Positions 7,416 to 15,443 of a stretch of DNA of 64,000 nucleotides are shown here, piece by piece. This DNA is from Sporosarcina sp. P32b. Lineage in GTDB: Bacteria; Bacillota; Bacilli; Bacillales_A; Planococcaceae. How positions within the stretch are numbered: position 1 is the first letter of the stretch; each line of letters begins with the position of its first letter. The notes below the pieces were generated by a model. It was not told the origin of the DNA. It did no database searches and saw only the letters and a list, made by a program, of their open reading frames with translations. The DNA lies in NCBI RefSeq assembly GCF_002743335.1, contig NZ_PDZB01000014.1, positions 1-64,000 of the forward strand, in the 5' to 3' direction. The position numbers were made by a program, and so were the translations under genes.

Positions 7416-7444
7416 GCTCGATTGCGTGAAATAAGCAATCGAGC
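7416..7444 (-). repeat. Perfect 10-bp inverted repeat of the CGGGC family
   Basis: GCTCGATTGC and GCAATCGAGC separated by 9 bases, located between the methyltransferase stop and the zinc-finger gene. The arms are the CAATCGGGC half-site in inverted orientation; there is no U run, so it is not a normal terminator. Confidence 0.7.
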
Positions 7445-7460
7445 TAGTTCATATAGTAAT

Positions 7461-8021
7461 TTATTTCCTACTAGTGGCTATAAACATTGATGCATCTTGA
7501 TTCGCAAAAAGCTGTTCTCCATGATAGAACGTCTTACATGTACTAGACGTAAATCCAACCCCGGATAATGTGTTTTTTAATTCCTTATGTGAAAAGCCAC
7601 TATGAATTTTCGGATGATTGACTCTTTCATTTTTGTCAAAATCAACAATAATTAGCTGGCCATCATCGGGTAAAATACTAAACAACTTCTGCAAAATTAA
7701 TGTAGTATCGGGAATATGAAGTAGCACTAGTGATACTAACACAATGTCTGCCTTAAGTTCGGGCATCTCTTCAGTGAAATCTGAATACAAGACTTCGCAG
7801 TTCGTAATGCCTCTTGCACTAATCTTATCTTCAGCATCCTGTAACGCTTGTTTTGAAGAGTCCACGAGCACTATAGAATCTACTAAGTCCGTGAGTTCTA
7901 AACTAACTAAACCAGAACCACTCCCATAGTCCACTAACTTTTTTGATTCACTACCTCGTAATAGTGGTCTTACTTCATCTACAATTGCGTTAACTAATTC
8001 CATTCGTTTTTCTGTTTCCAT
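7461..8021 (-). CDS. Class I SAM-dependent methyltransferase
   Basis: 186 residues. Motif I is VDYGSGSGLVSLEL at about residues 31-44, acidic motif II VLVDSSKQAL near 52, and post-II/III VLYSDFTEEMP and IVLVSLVLLHI follow in order: a complete small Rossmann methyltransferase. The substrate is not evident; the small C-terminal cap suggests a small-molecule target. AGGAG lies eight bases upstream of the ATG at 8021. Confidence 0.85.
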   Translation of the reverse strand: METEKRMELVNAIVDEVRPLLRGSESKKLVDYGSGSGLVSLELTDLVDSIVLVDSSKQALQDAEDKISARGITNCEVLYSDFTEEMPELKADIVLVSLVLLHIPDTTLILQKLFSILPDDGQLIIVDFDKNERVNHPKIHSGFSHKELKNTLSGVGFTSSTCKTFYHGEQLFANQDASMFIATSRK

Positions 8022-8150
8022 ACTTCACTCTCCTGTATCATTTAACGTACTACTCGATGGCAAATTGGGTTATTTTATGGAACAAACATTACTCTACTAT
8101 TCATACGTTTAGCGTGTGTGAAAGGATTCGTTTTGCGGTTTCCAGGTACT

Positions 8151-8181
8151 AAAAAAGCACCGCCGAAAGCGGTGCTTTTTT
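8151..8181 (-). terminator. Rho-independent terminator ending the B12 operon
   Basis: GCACCGC-CGAA-GCGGTGC stem flanked by A and T runs, directly after the stop codon of the last operon gene; usable from both sides. Confidence 0.85.
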
Positions 8182-10403
8182 CATTGGTGACGCACAATAA
8201 ACCGTAATCTCTTAATCCCTTTTTCCGATTTCTTCACAGCGCTATGAACATGCGCAAATAATGTTTCGATCTTCGCGCGTTCTGCATCCGTCACGCCATG
8301 CGGACTATATTTAGCTTTTTGATAAATTTTCAATCCTTCCTCCGCCTCTTGGCGAAGTTTTGGATCGATATTGCCAACTGCTTCAGGTATCGTTTCGAAT
8401 GAAGGGAGCTTCGCAACGATTTGTTCTTTCTCTAACATTTGCACCATGTACTGTACATGATGAATGACAGCCAAACGGTGATCTTTCACCCCGAGTTTTT
8501 GCTGACGTTTTCTTTTTCTTACGTAGTACAGCACGAACAGGATTAATAGAACAATCAATATAATGATATTCAACCAGAACCATACAGTAGTGTTTGGATT
8601 CACTTGCTTGGAATCCTCCGGCTTATCTTGATCTTCCTGCACTTGTGTCGGATCATTCAGTTCAGGTTCGACCGTGCTTCCGCCGGTTGCGTCTGGTGAA
8701 TCCGATCCGTCTAGAGCTGGATAGTCTTTTTTATTGATCTCCGGCATTTTCTCAGCGTAACCTGGTGTCACTTCAATCGGCACCCAGCCAACCATGTCGA
8801 CGTAGATTTCTGTCCACGCATGGGCGTTTTTCTCACTGACATTGATTTCACTAAAAGACTGTAAATCTTTCACATCATCCAGCCCAACGATATAGCCTTC
8901 TGCATAACGTGCGGGCGTGCCGAGCATTCTAAATGCCAACGTAGCAACTGTCGCATAGTGAACGGAATAGCCTTCTTTTGATTCTTCCAAAATCCCCGTT
9001 AGGAAATCCTGATCTTTTATGGGATTGGCATTTTCGTTATAACTTATTGTCTGTGCCAAAAAGTTTTCTACTTCCTGAATCGTTTTCTCATACGGTAAAC
9101 GTGTTTCTGAATCAAGTATGTTATCGTCCATATGATTGCGCAAGACATTTAAACTATCTTGCGGCACAGCGAGGTATTCGTTGTAGACATATTGATTGTA
9201 ATGACTTTCACGACGTAAATAGTCGGTATCTTTTGTCGTGTACAACGCATTCGCGATTTGTGGATAATCGGTATACGGTGTCAGCATATAGTTCATTTCC
9301 ACTGTCCGTCTGCCGAAAATACCTGTCGCGTGGAGCGCATCAGCTTGTTTAGAACGGACAAGATTGGCATCTAGCCCAGCCAACTCATACGGTGCATAAA
9401 TATATTGACTGGATGCACCGACGTTTTGAATAACAAGTTTCGCTTCTTCATACTGTTCTGGCAAACTACTTTCCGCTGCCAAGCTCAGTTGTTTCGCTCC
9501 AGTGAAATCCTCTTTCTGTAACGCTTCAAGCAGAGACTTCTGTTCCATATACGCATCCCCATCGATCTCCTTCCAGCCGCTTGGCGTGTAAGTTGACCCG
9601 ACGAATCCTTTTAAATACAGAGGACTTGGATTTTCCATTGCGACTTTTAGCGCAGTATGATCATTCGGTGTAAACGTAGAAAGTCGCTGGAAGTTGCCAG
9701 CCGTTAGAACTGGCTCTTCATCTTTATAATAACGCCACTTCTCCCCTTGATAACGTACTATGTCTTCGATTTTCGAACTGCCTGTAAACTCTTCATCACC
9801 GTTTGGACTGATCGCCGTGTAGACGAACATGAGCACGACGAGTGAAATGGGTACGATTGCCATCCGTTTCCACCAGCGTACTGTTAGTTGGTTCATATAC
9901 AACAATGTCACAATTAGCAATGCGAAAAATAGAATATCGAGAAGCAATGATGGCGATGTGCCAAGTATTAATTGTATCAACCAAATCACGAGTGCTAGCG
10001 CAACAGGAATCCAGCGTTTTTGATTCGCTACGGCGTAATACACCGCACTGCCGATGAGCAACGCGATTTGACCGAGGATCATGCCGTTTAGCCATGACGT
10101 CGTTTCATTGATGGATAATAGATCTATATATATATGCTTTTGTTCCGCAAGCGTGATCAACAATGCGTTGATCGTTCGTTTGACGTCATCTATGTACATG
10201 GATAGGAAAATCAAACTGAACACAACGCTCGCAATCAAGACAATATCGCCGCCACGCTGTTTCCACTGTATACGCGCGACCATCCATAGTAAGACGAGAA
10301 CGAGCGCAGGTACGATACTCACCTCTGGAAACAGCATCGCACGGATTACGAGGAAAGCCGCTACGAGGACACTATACGCAACTACTCCATCTAGCCATTT
10401 CAT
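8181..10403 (-). CDS. Membrane transglutaminase-like protein (TgpA/DUF3488 type), Ser variant
   Basis: 740 residues. About seven membrane spans fill residues 5-200; a large extracytoplasmic part follows, with a transglutaminase core at about 440-550 and one more span near 613-635, then a basic cytoplasmic tail. The canonical triad Cys-His-Asp is here Ser480 (GYSVHYA), His528 (NAHAW) and Glu544 (VPIEVTP), so ordinary Cys-based catalysis is doubtful; Ser/Glu forms occur, to my knowledge, in other Firmicutes homologues. The gene overlaps the stop of the DUF58 gene by four bases, and MoxR-DUF58-TgpA is a known conserved trio. As the last gene of a cobalamin-riboswitch operon it may modify or process cell-surface B12-binding proteins; this is inference. 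Confidence 0.85.
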   Translation of the reverse strand: MKWLDGVVAYSVLVAAFLVIRAMLFPEVSIVPALVLVLLWMVARIQWKQRGGDIVLIASVVFSLIFLSMYIDDVKRTINALLITLAEQKHIYIDLLSINETTSWLNGMILGQIALLIGSAVYYAVANQKRWIPVALALVIWLIQLILGTSPSLLLDILFFALLIVTLLYMNQLTVRWWKRMAIVPISLVVLMFVYTAISPNGDEEFTGSSKIEDIVRYQGEKWRYYKDEEPVLTAGNFQRLSTFTPNDHTALKVAMENPSPLYLKGFVGSTYTPSGWKEIDGDAYMEQKSLLEALQKEDFTGAKQLSLAAESSLPEQYEEAKLVIQNVGASSQYIYAPYELAGLDANLVRSKQADALHATGIFGRRTVEMNYMLTPYTDYPQIANALYTTKDTDYLRRESHYNQYVYNEYLAVPQDSLNVLRNHMDDNILDSETRLPYEKTIQEVENFLAQTISYNENANPIKDQDFLTGILEESKEGYSVHYATVATLAFRMLGTPARYAEGYIVGLDDVKDLQSFSEINVSEKNAHAWTEIYVDMVGWVPIEVTPGYAEKMPEINKKDYPALDGSDSPDATGGSTVEPELNDPTQVQEDQDKPEDSKQVNPNTTVWFWLNIIILIVLLILFVLYYVRKRKRQQKLGVKDHRLAVIHHVQYMVQMLEKEQIVAKLPSFETIPEAVGNIDPKLRQEAEEGLKIYQKAKYSPHGVTDAERAKIETLFAHVHSAVKKSEKGIKRLRFIVRHQ

Positions 10404-11446
10404 ACAGTCGATCCCTCCTTCTGATCCGAGATGACGACGGTCTGATATTCGGTACTACGCGCGATATTCGTCGTCAATACGATACAGTTTGGATACGTTC
10501 GTCTGAGCTTTTTCCACTGTTCATCCGATATCGAAACTTGCGCGACACTTCTCGTCAATACTTCTTTTATGGCGTTCGCTGCATCCCATTCATTGTCGAT
10601 CGTCAATTGCTCACCCGTCGCATGATTTAAAATGAATTGCACTTCGTGATCGCTTGCGACGTAGGAATAGAGCAATGCGGAAAATGTCTCGATGAATTCG
10701 TCATAAAGTGCTACGCGATTCGTAAACGACGTGAAGTCGAGCGTCATCATGACCGCATCTCCTGTCAACGTTTCATGCTGTTTGACGAATAGCTCATCCC
10801 CCTTACTCGATAATTTCCAATGAATGCGTTTAACCGAGTCACCGAGTTTATATACCGACAACTCCGCCAGCTCTTCCCCATCTATTTTCTTCATCGGAAT
10901 TATACCCGGTGTCTGCAAGACATGCTGATTTTGCTCGATGTGCTGAAGTTTTAAGAAATAAGGATTCGGCACAATCAACATCGTAGACTGGGTATCTAGT
11001 TTCTGCACGGAACGGAAAAACGTAAAACTGTCTTTGATCGTCAGTTGTTTAATTCGTATATTCACTTGTCCCATATATTTCTGCGGCAGAACAAACGTAA
11101 ATTCTTCCGCACTTTTCGCCGGGATAGACAGGACGTGATGGTGACTCTCTTGTCTACCAGTGAATAGATGTTCGATGACGAGATGTAGTTGTAGTTGCGT
11201 AACAGGCAAACGGCTCGTATTTTGTACGCGCAGTTGATAGCTCATCTGTTCACTTTTATAGATTTCATTTGCCGTGATAATCTCGCACTCGATTTTCCCT
11301 TTAACGAGATAGACGCTCAACACGAGCCACAGCCAGACAATAAGCGAACCGACTGCGAATAATAGAGCGAAATGCGTCGTCGTGAAGATGAAAAATGCGA
11401 GCGTAAATAGCAGCCACACGACGCTAATGAGGAAAGTCCCTATCAT
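10400..11446 (-). CDS. DUF58 domain protein
   Basis: 348 residues from the ATG at 11446, 11 bases after the MoxR stop; the frame extends upstream only through the moxR gene in another frame. Two N-terminal membrane spans (about 3-50) precede a beta-rich segment. The DUF58 signature follows: GEELAELSVYKLGDSVKRIH, then WKLSSKGDELFVKQHE. DUF58 proteins have a vWA-like fold and work with MoxR AAA+ ATPases in assembly or maturation of envelope complexes. Its stop overlaps the transglutaminase-like gene. Confidence 0.88.
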   Translation of the reverse strand: MIGTFLISVVWLLFTLAFFIFTTTHFALLFAVGSLIVWLWLVLSVYLVKGKIECEIITANEIYKSEQMSYQLRVQNTSRLPVTQLQLHLVIEHLFTGRQESHHHVLSIPAKSAEEFTFVLPQKYMGQVNIRIKQLTIKDSFTFFRSVQKLDTQSTMLIVPNPYFLKLQHIEQNQHVLQTPGIIPMKKIDGEELAELSVYKLGDSVKRIHWKLSSKGDELFVKQHETLTGDAVMMTLDFTSFTNRVALYDEFIETFSALLYSYVASDHEVQFILNHATGEQLTIDNEWDAANAIKEVLTRSVAQVSISDEQWKKLRRTYPNCIVLTTNIARSTEYQTVVISDQKEGSTV

Positions 11447-11457
11447 ACGATCAGCCC

Positions 11458-12402
11458 TTACAATGTCGCAAGCATTGCTTGGTCGGGCGTGGCAACACTT
11501 TGCAGTAATTTTTCGAGTAGCATATCCTGCTCTTGTTCTGCACCGGGGACGCTTGACATGACAATGCGGTGTCGGCTCGTTGGCAACCACACGGCATGGA
11601 CATCTTCCGGAATAACGTAATCACGCTGTTGTAAGAAGGCATGTGCTTTCGCCATCTGGCAAAGAGCGAGAGCGCCACGCGGGCTGATTCCTTGATGAAT
11701 CGATGGGTGATTTCTCGTTTTTTCGGTTAGTGCTGTAACGTAGCGCAGAATCTCCTCATGAATGAACAAATTCTGTACTTGCTGCTGTAGCGCAAGCAAT
11801 TCATTTTTCGTAATGACTTGTGTAAGTGAAGATAGCGGGTCTGCTTGCTGACGGTTTTTCAACATCTCCACTTGGTCTTCAAAATCCGGATACCCTACAC
11901 TCAATTTCGTCATGAAACGGTCAATTTGCGCGGTTGGTAGCGGCTGCGTACCGATTGTGCCATATGGGTTTTGCGTCGCGATTACGTGAAACGGTGCTGG
12001 TAGCGGATAGGTCACGCCGTCCACTGTCACTTGTTTCTCTTGCATCGCTTCAAGTAATGCTGCTTGCGTTCTTGAAGATGTGCGATTGATTTCATCACCA
12101 AGCAATAAGTTGCACATAACCGCGCCTTCTTTAAAGACGAATTCGTTTTTCTCTTTGTCGTACATCGTGAATCCGATGACGTCAGACGCTACGACGTCCG
12201 GTGTGAACTGGATACGATTCGAATCGAGACCGACGACCCGGCTGAATGCTTTCGCAAGTGTCGTTTTCCCGACTCCCGGTAAATCTTCTAGCAGTACATG
12301 TCCTCCAGCTAAGAACGTCATCCATACTTTTTGTATGACGTCGTCTTTCCCGTTAATTACTTTTTTCATTTCATGAAGTACTTGTGTTGATGGATTACTC
12401 AT
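11458..12402 (-). CDS. MoxR family AAA+ ATPase
   Basis: 314 residues. Walker A LEDLPGVGKTTLAKAF at about 36-51, Walker B LLGDEINRTS near 100, sensor 1 VIATQNPYGTIGTQPLP near 140, and a C-terminal lid domain with HQGISPRGALAL: full MoxR layout. A cytoplasmic chaperone-like ATPase expected to act on the DUF58/TgpA partners encoded directly downstream. Only three bases separate it from the ECF ATPase gene, so it is very probably cotranscribed with the B12 operon. AGGAGG precedes the ATG. Confidence 0.9.
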   Translation of the reverse strand: MSNPSTQVLHEMKKVINGKDDVIQKVWMTFLAGGHVLLEDLPGVGKTTLAKAFSRVVGLDSNRIQFTPDVVASDVIGFTMYDKEKNEFVFKEGAVMCNLLLGDEINRTSSRTQAALLEAMQEKQVTVDGVTYPLPAPFHVIATQNPYGTIGTQPLPTAQIDRFMTKLSVGYPDFEDQVEMLKNRQQADPLSSLTQVITKNELLALQQQVQNLFIHEEILRYVTALTEKTRNHPSIHQGISPRGALALCQMAKAHAFLQQRDYVIPEDVHAVWLPTSRHRIVMSSVPGAEQEQDMLLEKLLQSVATPDQAMLATL

Positions 12403-12405
12403 TTT

Positions 12406-14037
12406 TTAGTTCCTCCTGTTGTTCAAGTTCACAGCCGAAACGATGTCTTCCGCTGTGATGGCATATGGAAATAATCCGCGTGCGATCTTGCTGGCCGCGG
12501 TTGTGTAAAAGCGGTTTGACGTGAAAAACGTTTTCGGATGATTGATCGCGATGAGTGATTTATCAAACAGCATGCCGACGCGTGTAGAGACTTCTGCGGC
12601 AAATTCAATATCATGTGTCACGATAATCGTCGTGATATTCTGTTTTTGAAGCGTTCGGATCAACTGCATCACTTCTTGTTTCGACATGAAGTCCATTCCT
12701 TTTGTCGGCTCATCCAGCAATAAAATATCCGGTTTATGCAGCAATAATTTCGCAAGTGCAGCTTTCTGCTGTTCTCCTCCACTTAAGTCAAATGGATTTC
12801 TCTTTGATAAATGTTCGATATGTAACTGTTTCATCATACTTATTACTGTCGATTCCCTCTGTTCTTTCGGCAATTTTTGCACAGGGACCGCGTGGATTAA
12901 CTCTTCTTTCAATGTCGAGTGCATGAATAACGCTTGTGGGTTTTGCGGCAATAAGATGATATTCCCTTTCCACTTACTAGTTGCGACGTCATCTATCCAT
13001 ACTTTACCTGCATACGGCTTATGCAGTCCGGCGAGTAACCTTAGTAACGAAGACTTACCAACTCCATTGCCACCGACGATCGTGAAGATTTCGCCGCGAT
13101 GGACGGTGAACGTTAATCCCGCGAGTAGATCATCACTCCTGCGATTGTATCGGAAATACAACTCTTTTACGGTGATAAGAGGTGGATGCTTTTTTCTCAT
13201 CGGCTCCGTCGGTAGAACGGTCGGTGGATAGTGCCGAATGAAATCAATTCCGTCGCGCACCGTGATCGGCGTCTCATCACGGAAACCAAGCTTATAATAA
13301 ACACGCATCGCTGTCGTAAGTGCATCGAGCATCGGATGTTCAAGCAAAAAAATGCCGATTGCTTTAGGCGTCGTGTCATATATAAGCGAGCCGTTTTCCA
13401 TAAACAACACTCGATCGCACATCGGTAATAACTCTTCTAGCCGATGTTCTACAATTAAAATCGTCATGCCGAGTTCACGATTGATTTTCTCAAGATGTGT
13501 CAAGAACTCGGAAGCCGCAATGGGATCAAGCTGCGAGGTCGGTTCATCAAGCAATAAAATATCTGGCTCCATCGCCAGCACTGCTGCGAGATTGACGAGT
13601 TGTTTCTGCCCACCTGACAAGTCACTAATACTATCGTGTAGCCAGTTTTGAATACCGAAGAAACTGGCCACTTCGGCGACTTTTGTCTGCATATCTTCCG
13701 TCGATACGCCCATATTCTCAAGACCAAATGCTAACTCCTGCCATACTTTTTCCATGACCATTTGTTCATCTGGATTTTGCATCATGTAGCCAATCGAAGT
13801 CGCCGTAGTCGACGTAGGCAGGTCATCGATTTTTTCACCGTTGAAATACACCGTGCCACTGAGTTTACCGCTCGGCCGCATTTCCCGCTTCAACATTTTC
13901 AATAACGTAGACTTTCCTGAACCAGTAGGTCCGAAAAGTGTCACGAATTCTCCACGCTTAATCCAAAAAGACACGTCTTGCAACACATGCTGATCTTCGT
14001 AACGGAAGTTCAGATTTTCGATTGTAAGTATCGCCAT
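12406..14037 (-). CDS. ECF transporter ATPase, fused double ABC protein (EcfA-EcfA')
   Basis: 543 residues with two complete ABC ATPase domains. Domain 1: Walker A GPTGSGKST (about 35-43), signature LSGGQKQLVNLAA, Walker B DILLLDEPTSQLD. Domain 2: Walker A GGNGVGKSSLLRLLAG (about 315-330), signature LSGGEQQKAALAK, Walker B DILLLDEPTKGMD. This is the fused energizing unit of an energy-coupling factor vitamin transporter. It overlaps the T-subunit gene by 28 bp. The cobalamin riboswitch upstream points to B12 or cobinamide as substrate. Confidence 0.92.
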   Translation of the reverse strand: MAILTIENLNFRYEDQHVLQDVSFWIKRGEFVTLFGPTGSGKSTLLKMLKREMRPSGKLSGTVYFNGEKIDDLPTSTTATSIGYMMQNPDEQMVMEKVWQELAFGLENMGVSTEDMQTKVAEVASFFGIQNWLHDSISDLSGGQKQLVNLAAVLAMEPDILLLDEPTSQLDPIAASEFLTHLEKINRELGMTILIVEHRLEELLPMCDRVLFMENGSLIYDTTPKAIGIFLLEHPMLDALTTAMRVYYKLGFRDETPITVRDGIDFIRHYPPTVLPTEPMRKKHPPLITVKELYFRYNRRSDDLLAGLTFTVHRGEIFTIVGGNGVGKSSLLRLLAGLHKPYAGKVWIDDVATSKWKGNIILLPQNPQALFMHSTLKEELIHAVPVQKLPKEQRESTVISMMKQLHIEHLSKRNPFDLSGGEQQKAALAKLLLHKPDILLLDEPTKGMDFMSKQEVMQLIRTLQKQNITTIIVTHDIEFAAEVSTRVGMLFDKSLIAINHPKTFFTSNRFYTTAASKIARGLFPYAITAEDIVSAVNLNNRRN

Positions 14038-14879
14038 TTGACACTCTCCTTCGCTTCATAGATAAACGGATAGAACATAAGCAAGCCGATGATGACGTAA
14101 TGCCCTGCGCCTAGTGTCTGTTCACTGATTTCGGGATAATACTGCGTCTGGTGTTGCGAGAAGTACCCGATATAGTAGAGAAGAAATAACACGAGTCCAA
14201 TCGTCAACATGCCATCCCGTTTCGTGAACCGCATCACTCTATACTGTGTTCTCGCTTTCGTCATGCCATAGCCTCGCGCCTTCATGACATCCGGCTTCAC
14301 GAAAACAAACTCCGCCGTCTGAACGAGCGTTTGGCGCCACAGTGCAAACGCGCGACGAAACTTCTCCACTCTGCTGTTTACTTTGTAAAGACCTATTCCG
14401 CGTTGTGCCATTTGCTTTTCATGCCATTTCGTTTTAAATAATGGGATGAAACGCCATAGCATGGAAACGAGAATGCCGAGGTTAGCGGACACTCGTGTCA
14501 GTACAGCAAGCACTTTATTCGTCGTAAATATCTCGAAATAACTCTTCGTCCAAAAACACGTGGCGACAATAGCACCTGCTAGAACGAGTCCTTTCGTCAC
14601 CGCTTCAAGCGTTACCGCGTGGTCATTGAGGAAAAATAATGGGGTGAAACCGTTATGTACATACGATGGATAGGTTGTGGCAATTAGTAGAAAGACGAAA
14701 AAGTAATAGACTACGTCTTTACTTGCTGTCCGCATTCCGTGCAGCATGAAGAAGTACAGAATGCCGCCGATCAAAGCAAGCGCCACGATGATCGGATGAA
14801 ACGAGCTGAACATCGTGACGAGAACGACTGTAACGTAAACAAGTAGCAATATAGGGTGAAAGTTTGAGAATGCGCTCAT
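14010..14879 (-). CDS. ECF transporter transmembrane subunit T (EcfT/CbiQ family)
   Basis: 289 residues with about five to six membrane spans. The two coupling helices carry the Ala-Arg-Gly motifs of the family, seen here as MAQRGIGLYKVN (about 178) and MKARGYGMTKART (about 218), which transmit ATPase movement. The ATG at 14879 abuts the TAG of the preceding DUF4430 gene, so the two are probably translationally coupled. No S (substrate-binding) subunit gene is found in the operon. Confidence 0.9.
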   Translation of the reverse strand: MSAFSNFHPILLLVYVTVVLVTMFSSFHPIIVALALIGGILYFFMLHGMRTASKDVVYYFFVFLLIATTYPSYVHNGFTPLFFLNDHAVTLEAVTKGLVLAGAIVATCFWTKSYFEIFTTNKVLAVLTRVSANLGILVSMLWRFIPLFKTKWHEKQMAQRGIGLYKVNSRVEKFRRAFALWRQTLVQTAEFVFVKPDVMKARGYGMTKARTQYRVMRFTKRDGMLTIGLVLFLLYYIGYFSQHQTQYYPEISEQTLGAGHYVIIGLLMFYPFIYEAKESVKWRYLQSKI

Positions 14880-15434
14880 CTAGTTTCCTACTTTCTTTGA
14901 TTGTCGTATATAGCCATCTAGATCTCTACCTAAATCACACGTGTAATGGAACTCCACTTCATCGCCGTCTCGCAGCTCGTATTGACTAACGCCACGGCTA
15001 GGGAATTCGCCGTTTACTTTGTACATCCAGCCACTTAACGGACCGCAATTGAACTCATATAAATAATTAATGCCTTGGATGTAAATACTGTTATAAATAT
15101 TGTAGTCGGCTCCTTGGTACTCCATCGGAATGCGATGATGACGTGTCGCGCGGTCGAGTAAATCAAATGCGGTATCGCCACTGCGCAGTACGTACTCCGT
15201 TTTTTTAAGGATCTCGCCGTCTGGTTCAACATATTTCTCAAGACCCGGTTTCAACTTATCCATTGAATCAAGAACGGTGTCACTGCGTATTTCAAGCGTC
15301 ACCGTCTCCGAGTCTTCCGTAATTTCGTCGATATGGGTCAAGTAATACTCTTCTACCGATTGAATCTTCGTTCCCGTGACGAGCCACCCGACGATAAAGA
15401 GGACGAATGCGACAACTAATAGATCTTTCTTCAT
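14880..15434 (-). CDS. Membrane-anchored DUF4430 protein, transcobalamin beta-domain type
   Basis: 184 residues: an N-terminal hydrophobic anchor (about 5-22) followed by a DUF4430 domain at about 75-172. Typical elements are SGDTAFDLLDRATRHH, the core SGWMYKVNGEFPS (about 134-146) and the closing YELRDGDEVEFHYT. Cys130 and Cys166 could form a disulfide. DUF4430 corresponds to the C-terminal beta domain of eukaryotic intrinsic factor and transcobalamin (family knowledge), so in this B12-regulated operon it is a good candidate for capping or delivering cobalamin at the membrane surface. AGAGGGA precedes the ATG. Confidence 0.85.
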   Translation of the reverse strand: MKKDLLVVAFVLFIVGWLVTGTKIQSVEEYYLTHIDEITEDSETVTLEIRSDTVLDSMDKLKPGLEKYVEPDGEILKKTEYVLRSGDTAFDLLDRATRHHRIPMEYQGADYNIYNSIYIQGINYLYEFNCGPLSGWMYKVNGEFPSRGVSQYELRDGDEVEFHYTCDLGRDLDGYIRQSKKVGN

Positions 15435-15443
15435 TATATCCCT

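Noticed and set aside
254-7444. True integron with attC sites
   Set aside because: No integron integrase or attI is seen, and the half-sites are mostly direct instead of inverted and do not carry the GTTRRRY core. Kept as cassette-like only.
9796-10434. Several open frames opposite or within the transglutaminase-like gene
   Set aside because: They are shadows of a gene with clear domains; composition (Ser/Thr/Arg-rich) and lack of ribosome sites argue against coding.
11447-11590. N-terminal extension of the DUF58 protein
   Set aside because: The extra codons overlap the 3' end of moxR in another frame and read as an Arg/Cys/His-rich shadow.
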